A DNA stretch of 64,000 nt from Arcicella rigui (GCF_034929435.1 NZ_JAYFUM010000021.1:62001-126000); one strand, 5' to 3'. Numbered from the stretch's first letter, positions 54,097 to 63,603 are shown. Translations and numbers: made by a program. The notes: a model not told the origin generated them from the sequence alone.

Positions 54097-55017
54097 TTAC
54101 AAATCGCCATTTTTATAGGCTTGGAAATAAGCAAGGACAATTTCTTGCTCTTTTATTGGTAAATTCGGAATGACAAGTTTTTGGAAATTTTCAATACTTT
54201 CCATTACAAACCACCTTAGTAGCGTAAACGTTTTTGTAGCATCTGCTTTTCCTTTGTCTAAATCTTCAAAAAGTTCTTTCATTTCTGCCTTGAATATTTC
54301 TTTTGAAATACTCCCTTTGGAATATTTTCCTAATATCTTTTTGATACTATTACTTACAAAGTCATTTATATAGTCTAATCTGTTCAATAAAAGAGGTGTA
54401 CGATTCAGATTACAAATATTAACTGTACTAAATCCTCTTCCATTTATTCCATCAAGTCCTAGCATTAAAATCCCTTTTTTATTTGGCTCTATTTCAAAAG
54501 CCAAAAAATTTTTGGGTTCATCTATTTCTGGATGAAGTAAAAAAGGAGCTTCATGTTGGTTTAAATAAGTAGCTTTTACTTTGGCAGCATCTAACTTTTG
54601 ATTTGTATTACAGTCTTCAAACGTGAAATGTTTATTCTTTACAGGAAATTGGTCTGCTTTACCTCCACCAATTTTATTGCATTCATGGCAAGTGGGTAGT
54701 AGGTTTGTCCATTCATAACATAACCAATAATATCCTCCATGATTAGTCTTTATTACTCTACCTTTTGGGCGATAATGTTCAATGTAAATTGAAGTTCGTT
54801 CTTCACAATAGGCACATTTCCCATGATAGATTTCATCCAATTTTTCTACCACAGCATCTCCTTTACTTCCGTCTGTTTTAAGATATTTTCCTCTATAAAT
54901 ATCAGATTTAATAAAGTCTTTATCTTTTGTGTCAATAATGGTTTGTAAACTATCAATAGCATCTTGACTGACCAATGGTGTAGGTATGTTTTCTAAGTCT
55001 TTAACTACTTTCCGCAT
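54097..55017 (-). CDS. ptuB: HNH endonuclease, PtuB-like effector
   Basis: 306 residues. HNH zinc-type nuclease: CAYC (68-71), EHYRPKG (His81), and CHECN (110-114), with the pattern GKADQFPV afterward. This is the arrangement of PtuB effectors of Septu systems and of the related retron effectors (TIGR02646-type). Its start lies 2 bases after the stop of the upstream ATPase gene. The C-terminal 130 residues are helical. Anti-phage role is inferred from the pair. Confidence 0.75.
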   Translation of the reverse strand: MRKVVKDLENIPTPLVSQDAIDSLQTIIDTKDKDFIKSDIYRGKYLKTDGSKGDAVVEKLDEIYHGKCAYCEERTSIYIEHYRPKGRVIKTNHGGYYWLCYEWTNLLPTCHECNKIGGGKADQFPVKNKHFTFEDCNTNQKLDAAKVKATYLNQHEAPFLLHPEIDEPKNFLAFEIEPNKKGILMLGLDGINGRGFSTVNICNLNRTPLLLNRLDYINDFVSNSIKKILGKYSKGSISKEIFKAEMKELFEDLDKGKADATKTFTLLRWFVMESIENFQKLVIPNLPIKEQEIVLAYFQAYKNGDL

Positions 55018-55019
55018 TG

Positions 55020-56126
55020 TTATTTCACTTTTAATAGGTCTAACAATTCTTGTTTATTTTCTTCGGTCAAAAACTCATCTATCTGTTTATCTAACTGGTC
55101 GTGAAATAATACTTCTTTATAAGTATCCTCCGTCCTAATCATCTTATCATTGCTTTTACTATCAGGAATTAAGTCTTGAAAACCAAAAATTGGCGAGCTT
55201 AAAATCGTATTGGGTGTAAGTACACTAAAGTCTATATCTAATAATTCAGCTTTGATGCCTTCTTCTTTTGTTCGGGAAACATTGATAATGACAGAATTTT
55301 TGGGTGCTCCCAACAAAGGAATTGGACTATGGGTTGAAACAATAAACTGAATTTTAGGAAATAATTCCGTGAGTTTCTCTACAAATAGTTTTTGGTATTT
55401 GGGGTGCAGATGTAGTTCTATTTCGTCGATTAGGACAATGCCTTCTAAATCTTTGTAGTCTTCAACATCTTGTTCTAAGGAAAGTCTAAATATCATATCC
55501 CCAATCATACCGATAATATTTCTGTAACCAGCCGCTAATTGGTCAAAAGGAACACCTTCGTTATAACTATAACCTTCTCCATCTTTTTCATAATACTTTA
55601 CCTCTAATAGTTTGTTCGTGTTATTAAATTCTACTTCAATTGAGTTTACATTCGGTAGTAATGTTTTAAAAATAAGTTCTAACCTCTGTTTTCCTTCTGG
55701 ATATTCCTTATACCAATTTTTAAATAACATATCCATCCTAAACAATGTTGTTGTAGAAAATAATGAGGAATATCCGCCATACTGTAAGACATCTTTTTCA
55801 TCATCACTTGATTTCAGTCTTGCAGAGCCATATCCTACTATTGATTTTTTAAAAACTGCCTCTGTTTTTCCTTCTTTTAAGTTAAGAAAAGGAGAGTTAC
55901 CATTTTCAAAAGGGAAACTATTATGAGTGTAAACGACTTTATTTTCTTGTAAAAATTTAGAAGGCAAAAAACCTTGAGCCAAAGCCTGCAAAACCGAAGT
56001 CTTTCCAAATCCATTTTCACCTGTTAAAAAAATCCATTGTGTATTATCAGGAATATTATCAATTTGTGTATCAATAATTCCTCTGTAATTTTTAATATGA
56101 AATGATTTTAATGCGATTGGTAGCAT
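55020..56126 (-). CDS. ptuA: AAA family ATPase, PtuA-like
   Basis: 368 residues. Walker A GENGFGKT (36-43), a Walker B segment GIVLIDEIELHLHP and VSTHSPIPLLGAPKN. An SMC-like ATPase with a short insert, as in PtuA. In Septu systems, PtuA and the HNH nuclease PtuB form a complex that blocks phage infection. No reverse transcriptase or ncRNA is seen nearby, which argues against a retron. The order PtuA-PtuB is the classical one. Confidence 0.75.
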   Translation of the reverse strand: MLPIALKSFHIKNYRGIIDTQIDNIPDNTQWIFLTGENGFGKTSVLQALAQGFLPSKFLQENKVVYTHNSFPFENGNSPFLNLKEGKTEAVFKKSIVGYGSARLKSSDDEKDVLQYGGYSSLFSTTTLFRMDMLFKNWYKEYPEGKQRLELIFKTLLPNVNSIEVEFNNTNKLLEVKYYEKDGEGYSYNEGVPFDQLAAGYRNIIGMIGDMIFRLSLEQDVEDYKDLEGIVLIDEIELHLHPKYQKLFVEKLTELFPKIQFIVSTHSPIPLLGAPKNSVIINVSRTKEEGIKAELLDIDFSVLTPNTILSSPIFGFQDLIPDSKSNDKMIRTEDTYKEVLFHDQLDKQIDEFLTEENKQELLDLLKVK

Positions 56127-56155
56127 GGTTATAGATTTTTGTTTTACCGAAATTA

Positions 56156-56163
56156 CAAATTTA
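56156..56163 (-). promoter_or_regulatory. Candidate promoter of ptuAB
   Basis: TAAATTTG (minus strand) with TTTG 15 bases upstream (56182-56179). The spacer is short for the consensus. It would give the pair its own transcript with a leader of about 20 bases. Confidence 0.45.
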
Positions 56164-56262
56164 AAAGCAAGTCTAAAACAAATTTCTTGTACGATAGGTT
56201 ATCCTCGCATTAGAAATTGTTTATCTTAGAATAGATTTTAACAAAATTAAAAACATATCAAC

Positions 56263-56751
56263 ATGGCACACGCAAATGCAGAATTAATCAATGCTCTTCG
56301 TAGAACGGCTGAGAAGTTGGCGAAGGGTGCAGCTTATCAATGGGGACACATGGGTAGTTGTAATTGCGGAAATTTAGCTCAGGAACTTACTAAACTTACC
56401 AAAGCAGAAATCCACCAATTTGCGATGCAAGGACGTGGTGACTGGCGTGAACAGGTAGAAGAGTTTTGCCCTACAAGTGGTTTGCCTATGGATTTACTCA
56501 TCGCTGATTTACTGAATTATGGTTTAACAACAAGTGATTTGCAAAACTTGGAACGCCTTTCTGATAAAAGAGTATTGGATAGAATTCCTGTGGAGAAGCG
56601 TTATGAATTACGCCATAATGTGCGGGCTGACGTAGTTTTGTATATGAACGAATGGGCAAGATTGTTGGAAGATGAATTATTGCCTCAAGTGAAAATTGAT
56701 TTATCGTTTATGAAAACAGAAGAAACGTCTGTTTTCGCTCATCAGGTGTAG
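56263..56751 (+). CDS. Conserved protein of unknown function
   Basis: 162 residues, soluble, helical. The N-terminus reads MAHANAELINALRRTAEKLAKGAAYQWGHMGSCNCGNLAQELT, with Cys in SCNCG that might bind metal, and a later EFCPTSGLPMD. No domain is recognised. The gene starts 136 bases from divergent ptuA. Codon composition is like its neighbours, so I treat it as a core gene. Confidence 0.7.
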   Translation: MAHANAELINALRRTAEKLAKGAAYQWGHMGSCNCGNLAQELTKLTKAEIHQFAMQGRGDWREQVEEFCPTSGLPMDLLIADLLNYGLTTSDLQNLERLSDKRVLDRIPVEKRYELRHNVRADVVLYMNEWARLLEDELLPQVKIDLSFMKTEETSVFAHQV

Positions 56752-56811
56752 TCCATATCCCGAATTAGCACAGACTTTAAGAGCATTTTCAATATTTTTT
56801 TGTAAAATTGT

Positions 56812-56867
56812 AGCGTTAAGAATTTTCTTATTCTTCAAAAATGAGAAAGTTCTTGACGCTTTTTTTA
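56812..56867 (+). terminator. Terminator after the conserved unknown gene
   Basis: AGCGTTAAGAA...TTCTTGACGCT (one mismatch) followed by seven Ts. Confidence 0.75.
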
Positions 56868-56904
56868 TAAAAACCACTATAATATTCTCTTAAATTCTTA
56901 CAAA

Positions 56905-57504
56905 ATGTCTGATTTTTTCACTTTTTTTCAACTCGGTTTTCAACATATTACCGATGTTAATGGCTACGACCATATACTGTTTGTAGTAGCCCTGTGTGCC
57001 ATCTTCCGACTGAAAGACCTTAAAAAGGTAGCTTATTTAGTCACCGCTTTTACGATTGGACACTCCCTTACGCTTGCCTTAGCTACCCTTCAATTAATCA
57101 CTTATAGTACAAAATTCATCGAGTTCCTGATTCCTATCACTATCTTCTTCACTTGTATCATCAATCTTTTTCATAAATCTGCCGAACGCTCGTCTCAAAA
57201 AGAACAATCTTCTTCGCTTCGTTATCCAATGGCAATGATTTTTGGACTCATTCATGGAATGGGCTTTTCAAATTACCTGAGAAGTTTATTGGGCAAAGAG
57301 GAAAGTATCTGGCAACCGCTTCTTTCTTTTAATTTGGGTTTGGAAGTTGGTCAACTCCTGATTGTAGCGGCTTCGTTATTGCTTAGTTCTTTGATGTTGG
57401 ATTTACTCAATGTTAAAAAACATGATTGGAATTTGATTCTCTCAAGTGCGGTGGCAGGTATTTCGCTTACACTCATCTTTAGTGCTGAATTTTTGAAGGC
57501 TTAA
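56905..57504 (+). CDS. HupE/UreJ family membrane protein
   Basis: 199 residues with about six spans. Motifs: FQLGFQHITDVNGYDHILFVVALCAIF with His, FTIGHSLTLALATL and GLIHGMGFSNYLRS. HupE/UreJ-type proteins are proposed nickel/cobalt permeases. The conserved His/Asp pattern is intact; substrate not determined. No urease or hydrogenase genes are nearby. Confidence 0.85.
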   Translation: MSDFFTFFQLGFQHITDVNGYDHILFVVALCAIFRLKDLKKVAYLVTAFTIGHSLTLALATLQLITYSTKFIEFLIPITIFFTCIINLFHKSAERSSQKEQSSSLRYPMAMIFGLIHGMGFSNYLRSLLGKEESIWQPLLSFNLGLEVGQLLIVAASLLLSSLMLDLLNVKKHDWNLILSSAVAGISLTLIFSAEFLKA

Positions 57505-57536
57505 TTTTATAAAAATTTCATTCCGAAATTATCATG

Positions 57537-57563
57537 TAGCGGTAACTGCAAAAGCTACCGCTA
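57537..57563. terminator. Hairpin between convergent genes
   Basis: TAGCGGTA pairs with TACCGCTA, 11-base loop; a T-run lies a few bases later on the plus strand. Confidence 0.6.
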
Positions 57564-57588
57564 TAAGTTTTTTCTATTTACCTACTGG

Positions 57589-58653
57589 TTAAAAACCAGT
57601 GTTACTGAGTGCCTTAGTTGCCATTTTTTGTAATTCTTCTATGCCAAAAATCAGTTTCCCAAAACGTGCGTCTTTGCTAATGCCTGCTTTCCAGCGTGCA
57701 TAAATTTGTTGCATAATCACGATGTTTTTGTATAAACCAAAAACGTAATAAAAAAGTATTTGCGATACATCTCGCCCAGTTTTCAAAGCGTATCTTTCTA
57801 CTACTTCTTGTCTGCTGAGGTTTCCTTCGAGCCAAGTAATATTGAAAGATTTCAGAAAATCGCCATCTTTGGCTTCGCTCCAATACGCGAGACTTGCTCC
57901 TAAATCCATCAGCGGGTCGCCGACTGTTGCCATTTCCCAGTCCAATACTGCCATAATTTCTGTTAGGTTTTGTGGATTCAGCAACACATTATCGTACTTA
58001 TAATCATTATGTAAAAAGGCTGGTGGCTGTTCTTTCGGGAAATTTTGTTGAAGCCATGTAGCAATTTCTTCCATTTGTGGTACTTCTGCGGTTTTGGCTT
58101 TTTCATAACGCTGAATCCAACCTTCTACTTGTCGGCGAACGTAACCTTCTGGTTTCCCGAGTTGAATCAATCCTGTTTTTTCAATGTCTAAAAGGTGTAA
58201 GTTTGCCAAATTATCAATTAGGTTTTCAGACAATTTTCGCATTTGTACTTCTGTCAAAAGATTTTTCTGGGCATCTTTTCCTCTGAAAATTACGCCTTCA
58301 ATTTTTTCCATTAAATAAAAAGGCGAGCCAATAATACTTTCGTCATCGCAGAAATGTATCACCGAAGGTACTTTGTCGTAATGTGGTTTGAGCAAGGACA
58401 AAACCTTAAATTCTCGGGACATATCGTGGGCAGATTTGATACTTGCTCCCACAGGCGGACGACGCAAAACGTAGTCGGCTTGAGTTGTTTTCAATAAATA
58501 AGTAAGATTTGAAAAACCGCCGGGGAATTGTTTTATCTCAAGAATACCGTCAATATTCAGTTTTTGATTACTTAAATAAGCAGAGAGTTTGCCAAGATGT
58601 ATTTCTTCGCCCGCACGAATTTGGGCGGCTTGGTCGATGATAATTTCAGACAT
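57589..58653 (-). CDS. Phosphotransferase family protein (APH/ACAD10-like kinase fold)
   Basis: 354 residues of aminoglycoside-phosphotransferase/choline-kinase fold. N-lobe ending LLKTTQADYVLRRPPVG, catalytic loop FLHNDYKYDNVLLNPQNL (Asp in HND), then MAVLDWEMATVGDPLMDLG (metal-binding Asp). The sequence resembles the kinase domain of ACAD10/11-type proteins, which phosphorylate hydroxy-acyl-CoA. A separate acyl-CoA dehydrogenase gene is not in view. Confidence 0.87.
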   Translation of the reverse strand: MSEIIIDQAAQIRAGEEIHLGKLSAYLSNQKLNIDGILEIKQFPGGFSNLTYLLKTTQADYVLRRPPVGASIKSAHDMSREFKVLSLLKPHYDKVPSVIHFCDDESIIGSPFYLMEKIEGVIFRGKDAQKNLLTEVQMRKLSENLIDNLANLHLLDIEKTGLIQLGKPEGYVRRQVEGWIQRYEKAKTAEVPQMEEIATWLQQNFPKEQPPAFLHNDYKYDNVLLNPQNLTEIMAVLDWEMATVGDPLMDLGASLAYWSEAKDGDFLKSFNITWLEGNLSRQEVVERYALKTGRDVSQILFYYVFGLYKNIVIMQQIYARWKAGISKDARFGKLIFGIEELQKMATKALSNTGF

Positions 58654-58963
58654 TTGTTGAGATGTTTTTCTTACAATTTATAGAAAAAACTACATAGTTC
58701 AACATTATCTTTAAATATTAATACTTATACTTTTTAAGAAAAGAAGAAAACACTTTTTGTACAATTCAAAGATTATCTTTTCATTAATTCGTTCATAATT
58801 CGGTTTAAAACAATTTTCTTCAACGCTCTGTTTGTCAGAGTATTCATCCAAGCATATTCCTAATTGTTAATTTATTCAAGCAACATTTATCATTCGTGTT
58901 TCCAATAAATAATCATTAAATTTGCGACATCATTAAAGTAAAAAGACTACTTTCCTTCCAAAA
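58654..58963. other. Divergent intergenic region before gcvP
   Basis: 310 bases, AT-rich. It holds one -7 box for gcvP (58917-58924) and a small CTCTG/CAGAG hairpin. No glycine-riboswitch-like fold or gene was seen by eye. Confidence 0.5.
58917..58924 (+). promoter_or_regulatory. Candidate -7 element of gcvP
   Basis: TAAATTTG fits TAnnTTTG, 39 bases before the start codon. No convincing -33. Confidence 0.45.
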
Positions 58964-61849
58964 ATGAAAATAAACTTTCAGTATCAAGAAAAATTCGAGA
59001 ATCGTCACAACAATTCTAATGTAGCTGACCGTCAAGCAATGCTTAATATTATTGGGGTAGATTCTATCGAAACACTCATCAATCAAACTGTTCCTGCTGC
59101 CATTCATTTACCCCGTCCATTGAATCTTCCACAGGCGAAATCAGAAGCCAAATTTTTGAAAGATTTCAAGAAACTGTCGCAATTGAACGACACTTACAAG
59201 TCCCATATTGGTATGGGCTATTACGATACTCATACGCCAGCGGTTATTTTAAGAAATATTCTTGAAAACCCTGCTTGGTACACTGCTTACACGCCTTATC
59301 AAGCGGAAATCGCTCAAGGTCGTTTAGAAATGTTGTTGAATTACCAAACCATGATCATGGATTTGACTGGAATGGAAATCGCCAACGCTTCTTTATTAGA
59401 CGAAGGTACGGCTGCGGCAGAAGCGATGACGATGCTCCACGGACAAAGAAAAGGTTTGAAGAAAAAATCAGAAACGATTTTTGTTTCAGAACACTGTCAT
59501 CCACAAACGATTGATGTGCTTAAAACCAGAGCTTTGCCTTTGGGAATCAAAGTATTAATCGGCGACCACCGCACGGTTGACTTAACACAAGAAGAAATCT
59601 ATGCTTTAGTACTCCAATATCCTGCTACTGATGGACAGATTTTTGATTATACCGACCTCATTGCTTCGGCACATGAATTAGGCATTAATGTAGTAGTAGC
59701 GGCAGATTTGTTGGCACTTACTTTATTGAAGTCGCCGGGCGAAATGGGTGCTGATGTAGTAATTGGTACTTCTCAGCGTTTTGGCGTTCCGATGGGCTTT
59801 GGTGGACCACACGCTGCTTTCTTTGCCACGAAAGATGATTTCAAACGTCAGATTCCGGGTCGTATCATCGGCGTATCGGTTGATGCGGAAGGAAATCGTG
59901 CTTTAAGAATGGCTTTACAAACTCGTGAACAGCATATTCGTCGTGAAAAAGCTACTTCAAATATTTGTACAGCACAAGTATTATTATCAGTAATGGCTTC
60001 GGCTTATGCGATTTATCACGGGCCAGAAGGCTTGAAAGCCATTGCAGAAAGAGTACACGGATTAACGAAATTGACCGCTTTAGCTTTAGAAAAATTGGGT
60101 TATGAAATCGAAACAGATTCATACTTCGATACCATCAAAGTAAAAGTAGGCGATAACGAAAAACGTTTGAAAATGGAAGCCGTAGCCAATGGCGTGAACT
60201 TCCGTTATTATGAAGATTATAATTACATCGGAATCTCGTTAGACGAAACTTGCACGGTTGAAGACGTAGAAACGATTATTTATATTTTTGAAAAAATCGG
60301 TAGAAAAGAAGTAGAATTATCTTCACTTTTCGACCAAGTAGATTATGCTTTCCCTGAATCGCTCAAGCGTAGTTCTACTTTCTTGACGCATCCAGTTTTC
60401 AACAGCTACCATTCAGAACATGAAATGCTTCGTTATTTGAAAGCATTAGAAAACAAAGATTTATCAATGGTTCATTCGATGATTGCTTTGGGTTCTTGTA
60501 CGATGAAATTGAATGCTACAACCGAAATGATTCCAGTTACTTGGGCAGAGTTTGGCAATGTTCATCCATTCGCTCCAAAAAATCAAGTAAGTGGCTATTT
60601 GCAAATGATTAAAGATTTGAACGAATGGCTTTGCGAAATCACTGGATTCTCGGCAATGTCGTTCCAACCAAATTCTGGAGCTCAGGGCGAATATGCAGGT
60701 TTGATGGTCATTCGTGCTTATCACGAATCTCGTGGCGATGCTCATAGAAACATTGCTTTAATTCCATCGTCGGCACACGGAACTAATCCAGCGTCGGCGG
60801 TAATGGCAGGGATGAAAGTAGTGGTTACGAAATGTGATGAAAATGGAAATATCGACCTTGCAGATTTAAGAGAAAAAGCTGAACAATACGCTGAAAACCT
60901 TTCTTGTTTGATGGTAACGTACCCATCTACACACGGTGTTTTTGAAGAATCAATCAAAGAAATTTGTGCGATGATTCACGAATTTGGTGGACAAGTATAT
61001 ATGGACGGTGCAAACATGAACGCACAAGTAGGTTTAACTTCGCCTGCAACAATCGGTGCTGACGTTTGTCACTTAAACCTTCATAAAACATTCTGTATTC
61101 CTCACGGTGGTGGTGGTCCGGGAATGGGACCAATTGGTGTGGCGAAACAATTAGCACCTTTCTTACCAAGTCATGCCGTAGTAAAAGATACTGGTGGTGA
61201 ATTAGGTATTTCTGCGGTTTCAGCGGCTCAATTTGGCTCGGCTTCAATCCTTACTATTTCTTATGCTTATATTGCCATGATGGGCGGTGACGGTTTAAGA
61301 CGTGCTACGGAAACAGCCATTTTGAATGCCAATTATATCAAAGCACGTTTAGAAGGACATTATCCAGTACTTTATACAGGTTCAGAAGGACGTTGTGCCC
61401 ATGAAATGATTTTGGATTGTCGTCCATTAAAAATTTCAGCAGGTGTCGAGGCAGAAGACATTGCCAAACGTTTGATGGATTATGGTTTCCACGCTCCAAC
61501 GCTTTCTTTCCCAGTAGCAGGAACGTTGATGATTGAACCAACAGAATCAGAATCTAAAGCAGAATTAGACCGTTTCTGTGATGCCATGATTTCAATTCGT
61601 GAAGAAATTCGTGAAGTAGAAAACGGTGTTGCTGATAAAGTAAACAATGTTTTAAAACACGCTCCGCATACGCAATCAGTAGTTTTATCAGAAGAATGGA
61701 ACAGACCTTACTCTCGTGAGAAAGCAGTTTTCCCACTTCCTTACGTAAAAGCTGCTAAATTCTGGCCAGCGGTTTCAAGAATTGATTCTGCTTTTGGTGA
61801 TAGAAACTTAGTTTGTAGCTGTTTGCCAATTGAAGAGTATGCTTCTTAG
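58964..61849 (+). CDS. gcvP: Glycine dehydrogenase (decarboxylating), P protein
   Basis: 961 residues, the fused full-length form. P protein decarboxylates glycine with PLP and passes the aminomethyl group to lipoyl-H-protein. N-terminal half: MGYYDTHTPAVILRNILENPAWYTAYTPYQAEIAQGRLE and YQTMIMDLTGMEIANASLLDEGTAAAEAM. C-terminal half: the PLP Lys in HLNLHKTFCIPHGGGGPG (about residue 705), preceded by MDGANMNAQVG. The start ATG has a plausible promoter. The other gcv genes are not in the window. Confidence 0.96.
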   Translation: MKINFQYQEKFENRHNNSNVADRQAMLNIIGVDSIETLINQTVPAAIHLPRPLNLPQAKSEAKFLKDFKKLSQLNDTYKSHIGMGYYDTHTPAVILRNILENPAWYTAYTPYQAEIAQGRLEMLLNYQTMIMDLTGMEIANASLLDEGTAAAEAMTMLHGQRKGLKKKSETIFVSEHCHPQTIDVLKTRALPLGIKVLIGDHRTVDLTQEEIYALVLQYPATDGQIFDYTDLIASAHELGINVVVAADLLALTLLKSPGEMGADVVIGTSQRFGVPMGFGGPHAAFFATKDDFKRQIPGRIIGVSVDAEGNRALRMALQTREQHIRREKATSNICTAQVLLSVMASAYAIYHGPEGLKAIAERVHGLTKLTALALEKLGYEIETDSYFDTIKVKVGDNEKRLKMEAVANGVNFRYYEDYNYIGISLDETCTVEDVETIIYIFEKIGRKEVELSSLFDQVDYAFPESLKRSSTFLTHPVFNSYHSEHEMLRYLKALENKDLSMVHSMIALGSCTMKLNATTEMIPVTWAEFGNVHPFAPKNQVSGYLQMIKDLNEWLCEITGFSAMSFQPNSGAQGEYAGLMVIRAYHESRGDAHRNIALIPSSAHGTNPASAVMAGMKVVVTKCDENGNIDLADLREKAEQYAENLSCLMVTYPSTHGVFEESIKEICAMIHEFGGQVYMDGANMNAQVGLTSPATIGADVCHLNLHKTFCIPHGGGGPGMGPIGVAKQLAPFLPSHAVVKDTGGELGISAVSAAQFGSASILTISYAYIAMMGGDGLRRATETAILNANYIKARLEGHYPVLYTGSEGRCAHEMILDCRPLKISAGVEAEDIAKRLMDYGFHAPTLSFPVAGTLMIEPTESESKAELDRFCDAMISIREEIREVENGVADKVNNVLKHAPHTQSVVLSEEWNRPYSREKAVFPLPYVKAAKFWPAVSRIDSAFGDRNLVCSCLPIEEYAS

Positions 61850-61992
61850 CTGTAAGCAGTGAGCCTTGAGCTGTGAGTTATGAGCCTTGATTTTTTTAAG
61901 AAAAATAATCAATAAGCTTAAAAACTCAAAGCTCAAGGCTCATAGCTAAAGCATTTTGCTAAAAAAAGCTCAAGGCTCAAAGCTTAATAAGC
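61850..61992. repeat. Spacer of short AGC-type words forming long imperfect palindrome
   Basis: The left part (GAGCCTTGAGCTGTGAGTTATGAGCC) and the right part (about 61925-61950, reading AACTCAAAGCTCAAGGCTCATAGCT) are reverse complements with few mismatches. A second copy of AGCTCAAGGCTCA lies about 26 bases further. It lies between convergent genes. Confidence 0.6.
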
Positions 61993-63552
61993 TTATTTCC
62001 TAACAGGCTGCCCAAATCTAAAAACAGTTTCATTCGCTGCTCCATTTGGTTGGTCGTTGTAAATCAAAATATCTGTCATTCTACAATCGTGTTCAGTACT
62101 TGGGTTAAGCAATTTTAGTTTTACAGTATGCTTTCCTTTGGTCAATAAATATTTCCAAGTAAGTTCATGTCGGCGAGTTGTAAATGAAGTAGGTAACTTC
62201 GCTGTTTCAAACAATTTGCCATCTACCCAAACTTCCATTTCAAACTGAAAAGTACTCGTTGAAGCCCATTTTGCTGTTTCTCCTTTTACCACAAAACCTG
62301 TTCCTTCAAAATCAAAAGTATATTCATCTTTCAAAGACTGATACACGTACTTTCTATCAACAGGATAAGTATTTTCAAAACTTTTTTCGTACTTCACTGC
62401 CACAGGCGTTTGTAAAGGAATAATGACAGATTCTTTCAAAACCTTTCCGCCATTGCGTTCTATATTTTGTAAAGCTTGCTGAAAACCTACTTCATACACC
62501 TTGTTCAAAGAAGTAGAAGTATATTTAAAATCAATAGATTCAGCTTCTTTTAAACCCATTTTCCAATAAGCGGGAATGGCATCATAGCCCAACATTGTCC
62601 CTAAAATTCCACCAGCCGACGACGGATTACAGTCTGCATCTTGTCCGCAACGAGTAGTTATTTCCATTGTTTTGGTAAAATCTCCGTTACCATACAGCAA
62701 ACCCACTACCACATAAGCCGAATTGATGGTTGCATCAATATTAAAAGGAGCGAAAACGCCATCAGGACAACCAATATCTTGCGACCACTTGTTCTGGATT
62801 TCGTACCAAGTTTTCTTCCAATCGTTCGGGTACATTTTATGCCATTTAATTACGTCGGCAATACATTTATAATAATTACTTTCTTTAGGAATCGTTTTCA
62901 AAGCTTCTTGAACAATGTAGCGAATGTCTTTTGAAACAAAAGCCAAAGTATAGCACGCTCCTAAATATACTCCCCCATAATATCCATCGCCATAATTCAT
63001 AATATGACCGATTTTATCTGAAATCTTTGAAGCTGCATTAGGCATTGCAGGCGACATCAAACCTGCAAAATCACATTCAATTTGGTAGTCGATGCAATCA
63101 GCATGAGGATTATTTTCCCAATAACCCGAAGCAGGAGGCATCATGCCATTCAAAATATTATTTCTTCCTACTTGGTTGGCGTGCCAAAGGGCATAACCTG
63201 CATTGGCATAAGCTTTGGCATGAGAAGCCACCGGAGCATCTAAACCTTCTCTTTCAAATACTTCTACAAAGGTTAAATCCATGTACAAATCATCGTACAA
63301 ACCGGGATTTTCCAACATGGTTTTCTTTAAATAACCATCGTACCAAGGCACTGGCTGATACTCGTTGATGATTGTTCCGTTGTACTTAAATTCCATCGGG
63401 CCGCCAAAAGTTACGCCAATGGTTTGTCCTGCCCAACCGCCTTTAATTCTGTTTTGTAATTCTGTTTTACTGAAAGTAATCGTTTTGGAGTTTTGAGCAA
63501 AAGCTACGCTCACACTTGCGATGAAGCATAGTAATAAAATTATTCTTTTCAT
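61993..63552 (-). CDS. Secreted ADP-ribosylglycohydrolase-family protein
   Basis: 519 residues from ATG 63552; the longer frame starting at 63594 has 14 extra residues without a function. Signal peptide about 1-20 (ending AFAQ). The ADP-ribosylglycohydrolase fold is visible as IKGGWAGQTIGVTFGGP, LYDDLYMDLTFVEVFE (acidic pair) and GQDADCNPSSAGGILGTMLGYDAIP (metal-binding DxD). A C-terminal beta-sandwich (~150 residues) follows. Secreted members probably cleave N-glycosidic bonds of nucleoside-like substrates. It is 51 bases after the PfkB gene. Confidence 0.85.
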   Translation of the reverse strand: MKRIILLLCFIASVSVAFAQNSKTITFSKTELQNRIKGGWAGQTIGVTFGGPMEFKYNGTIINEYQPVPWYDGYLKKTMLENPGLYDDLYMDLTFVEVFEREGLDAPVASHAKAYANAGYALWHANQVGRNNILNGMMPPASGYWENNPHADCIDYQIECDFAGLMSPAMPNAASKISDKIGHIMNYGDGYYGGVYLGACYTLAFVSKDIRYIVQEALKTIPKESNYYKCIADVIKWHKMYPNDWKKTWYEIQNKWSQDIGCPDGVFAPFNIDATINSAYVVVGLLYGNGDFTKTMEITTRCGQDADCNPSSAGGILGTMLGYDAIPAYWKMGLKEAESIDFKYTSTSLNKVYEVGFQQALQNIERNGGKVLKESVIIPLQTPVAVKYEKSFENTYPVDRKYVYQSLKDEYTFDFEGTGFVVKGETAKWASTSTFQFEMEVWVDGKLFETAKLPTSFTTRRHELTWKYLLTKGKHTVKLKLLNPSTEHDCRMTDILIYNDQPNGAANETVFRFGQPVRK

Positions 63553-63603
63553 TGTTTTTGGTTTATTTTCAAGCGTTAAATTATTGGCAAACAATCCTTT
63601 GAA

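Noticed and set aside
54097..56126. Retron type (Ec78-like) for the PtuA/PtuB pair
   Set aside because: No reverse transcriptase or msr/msd-like hairpin cluster is visible in the flanks (50-58 kb).
58654..58963. Glycine riboswitch before gcvP
   Set aside because: No tandem aptamer-like conserved core was recognised, and the candidate promoter leaves a leader of only about 30 bases.
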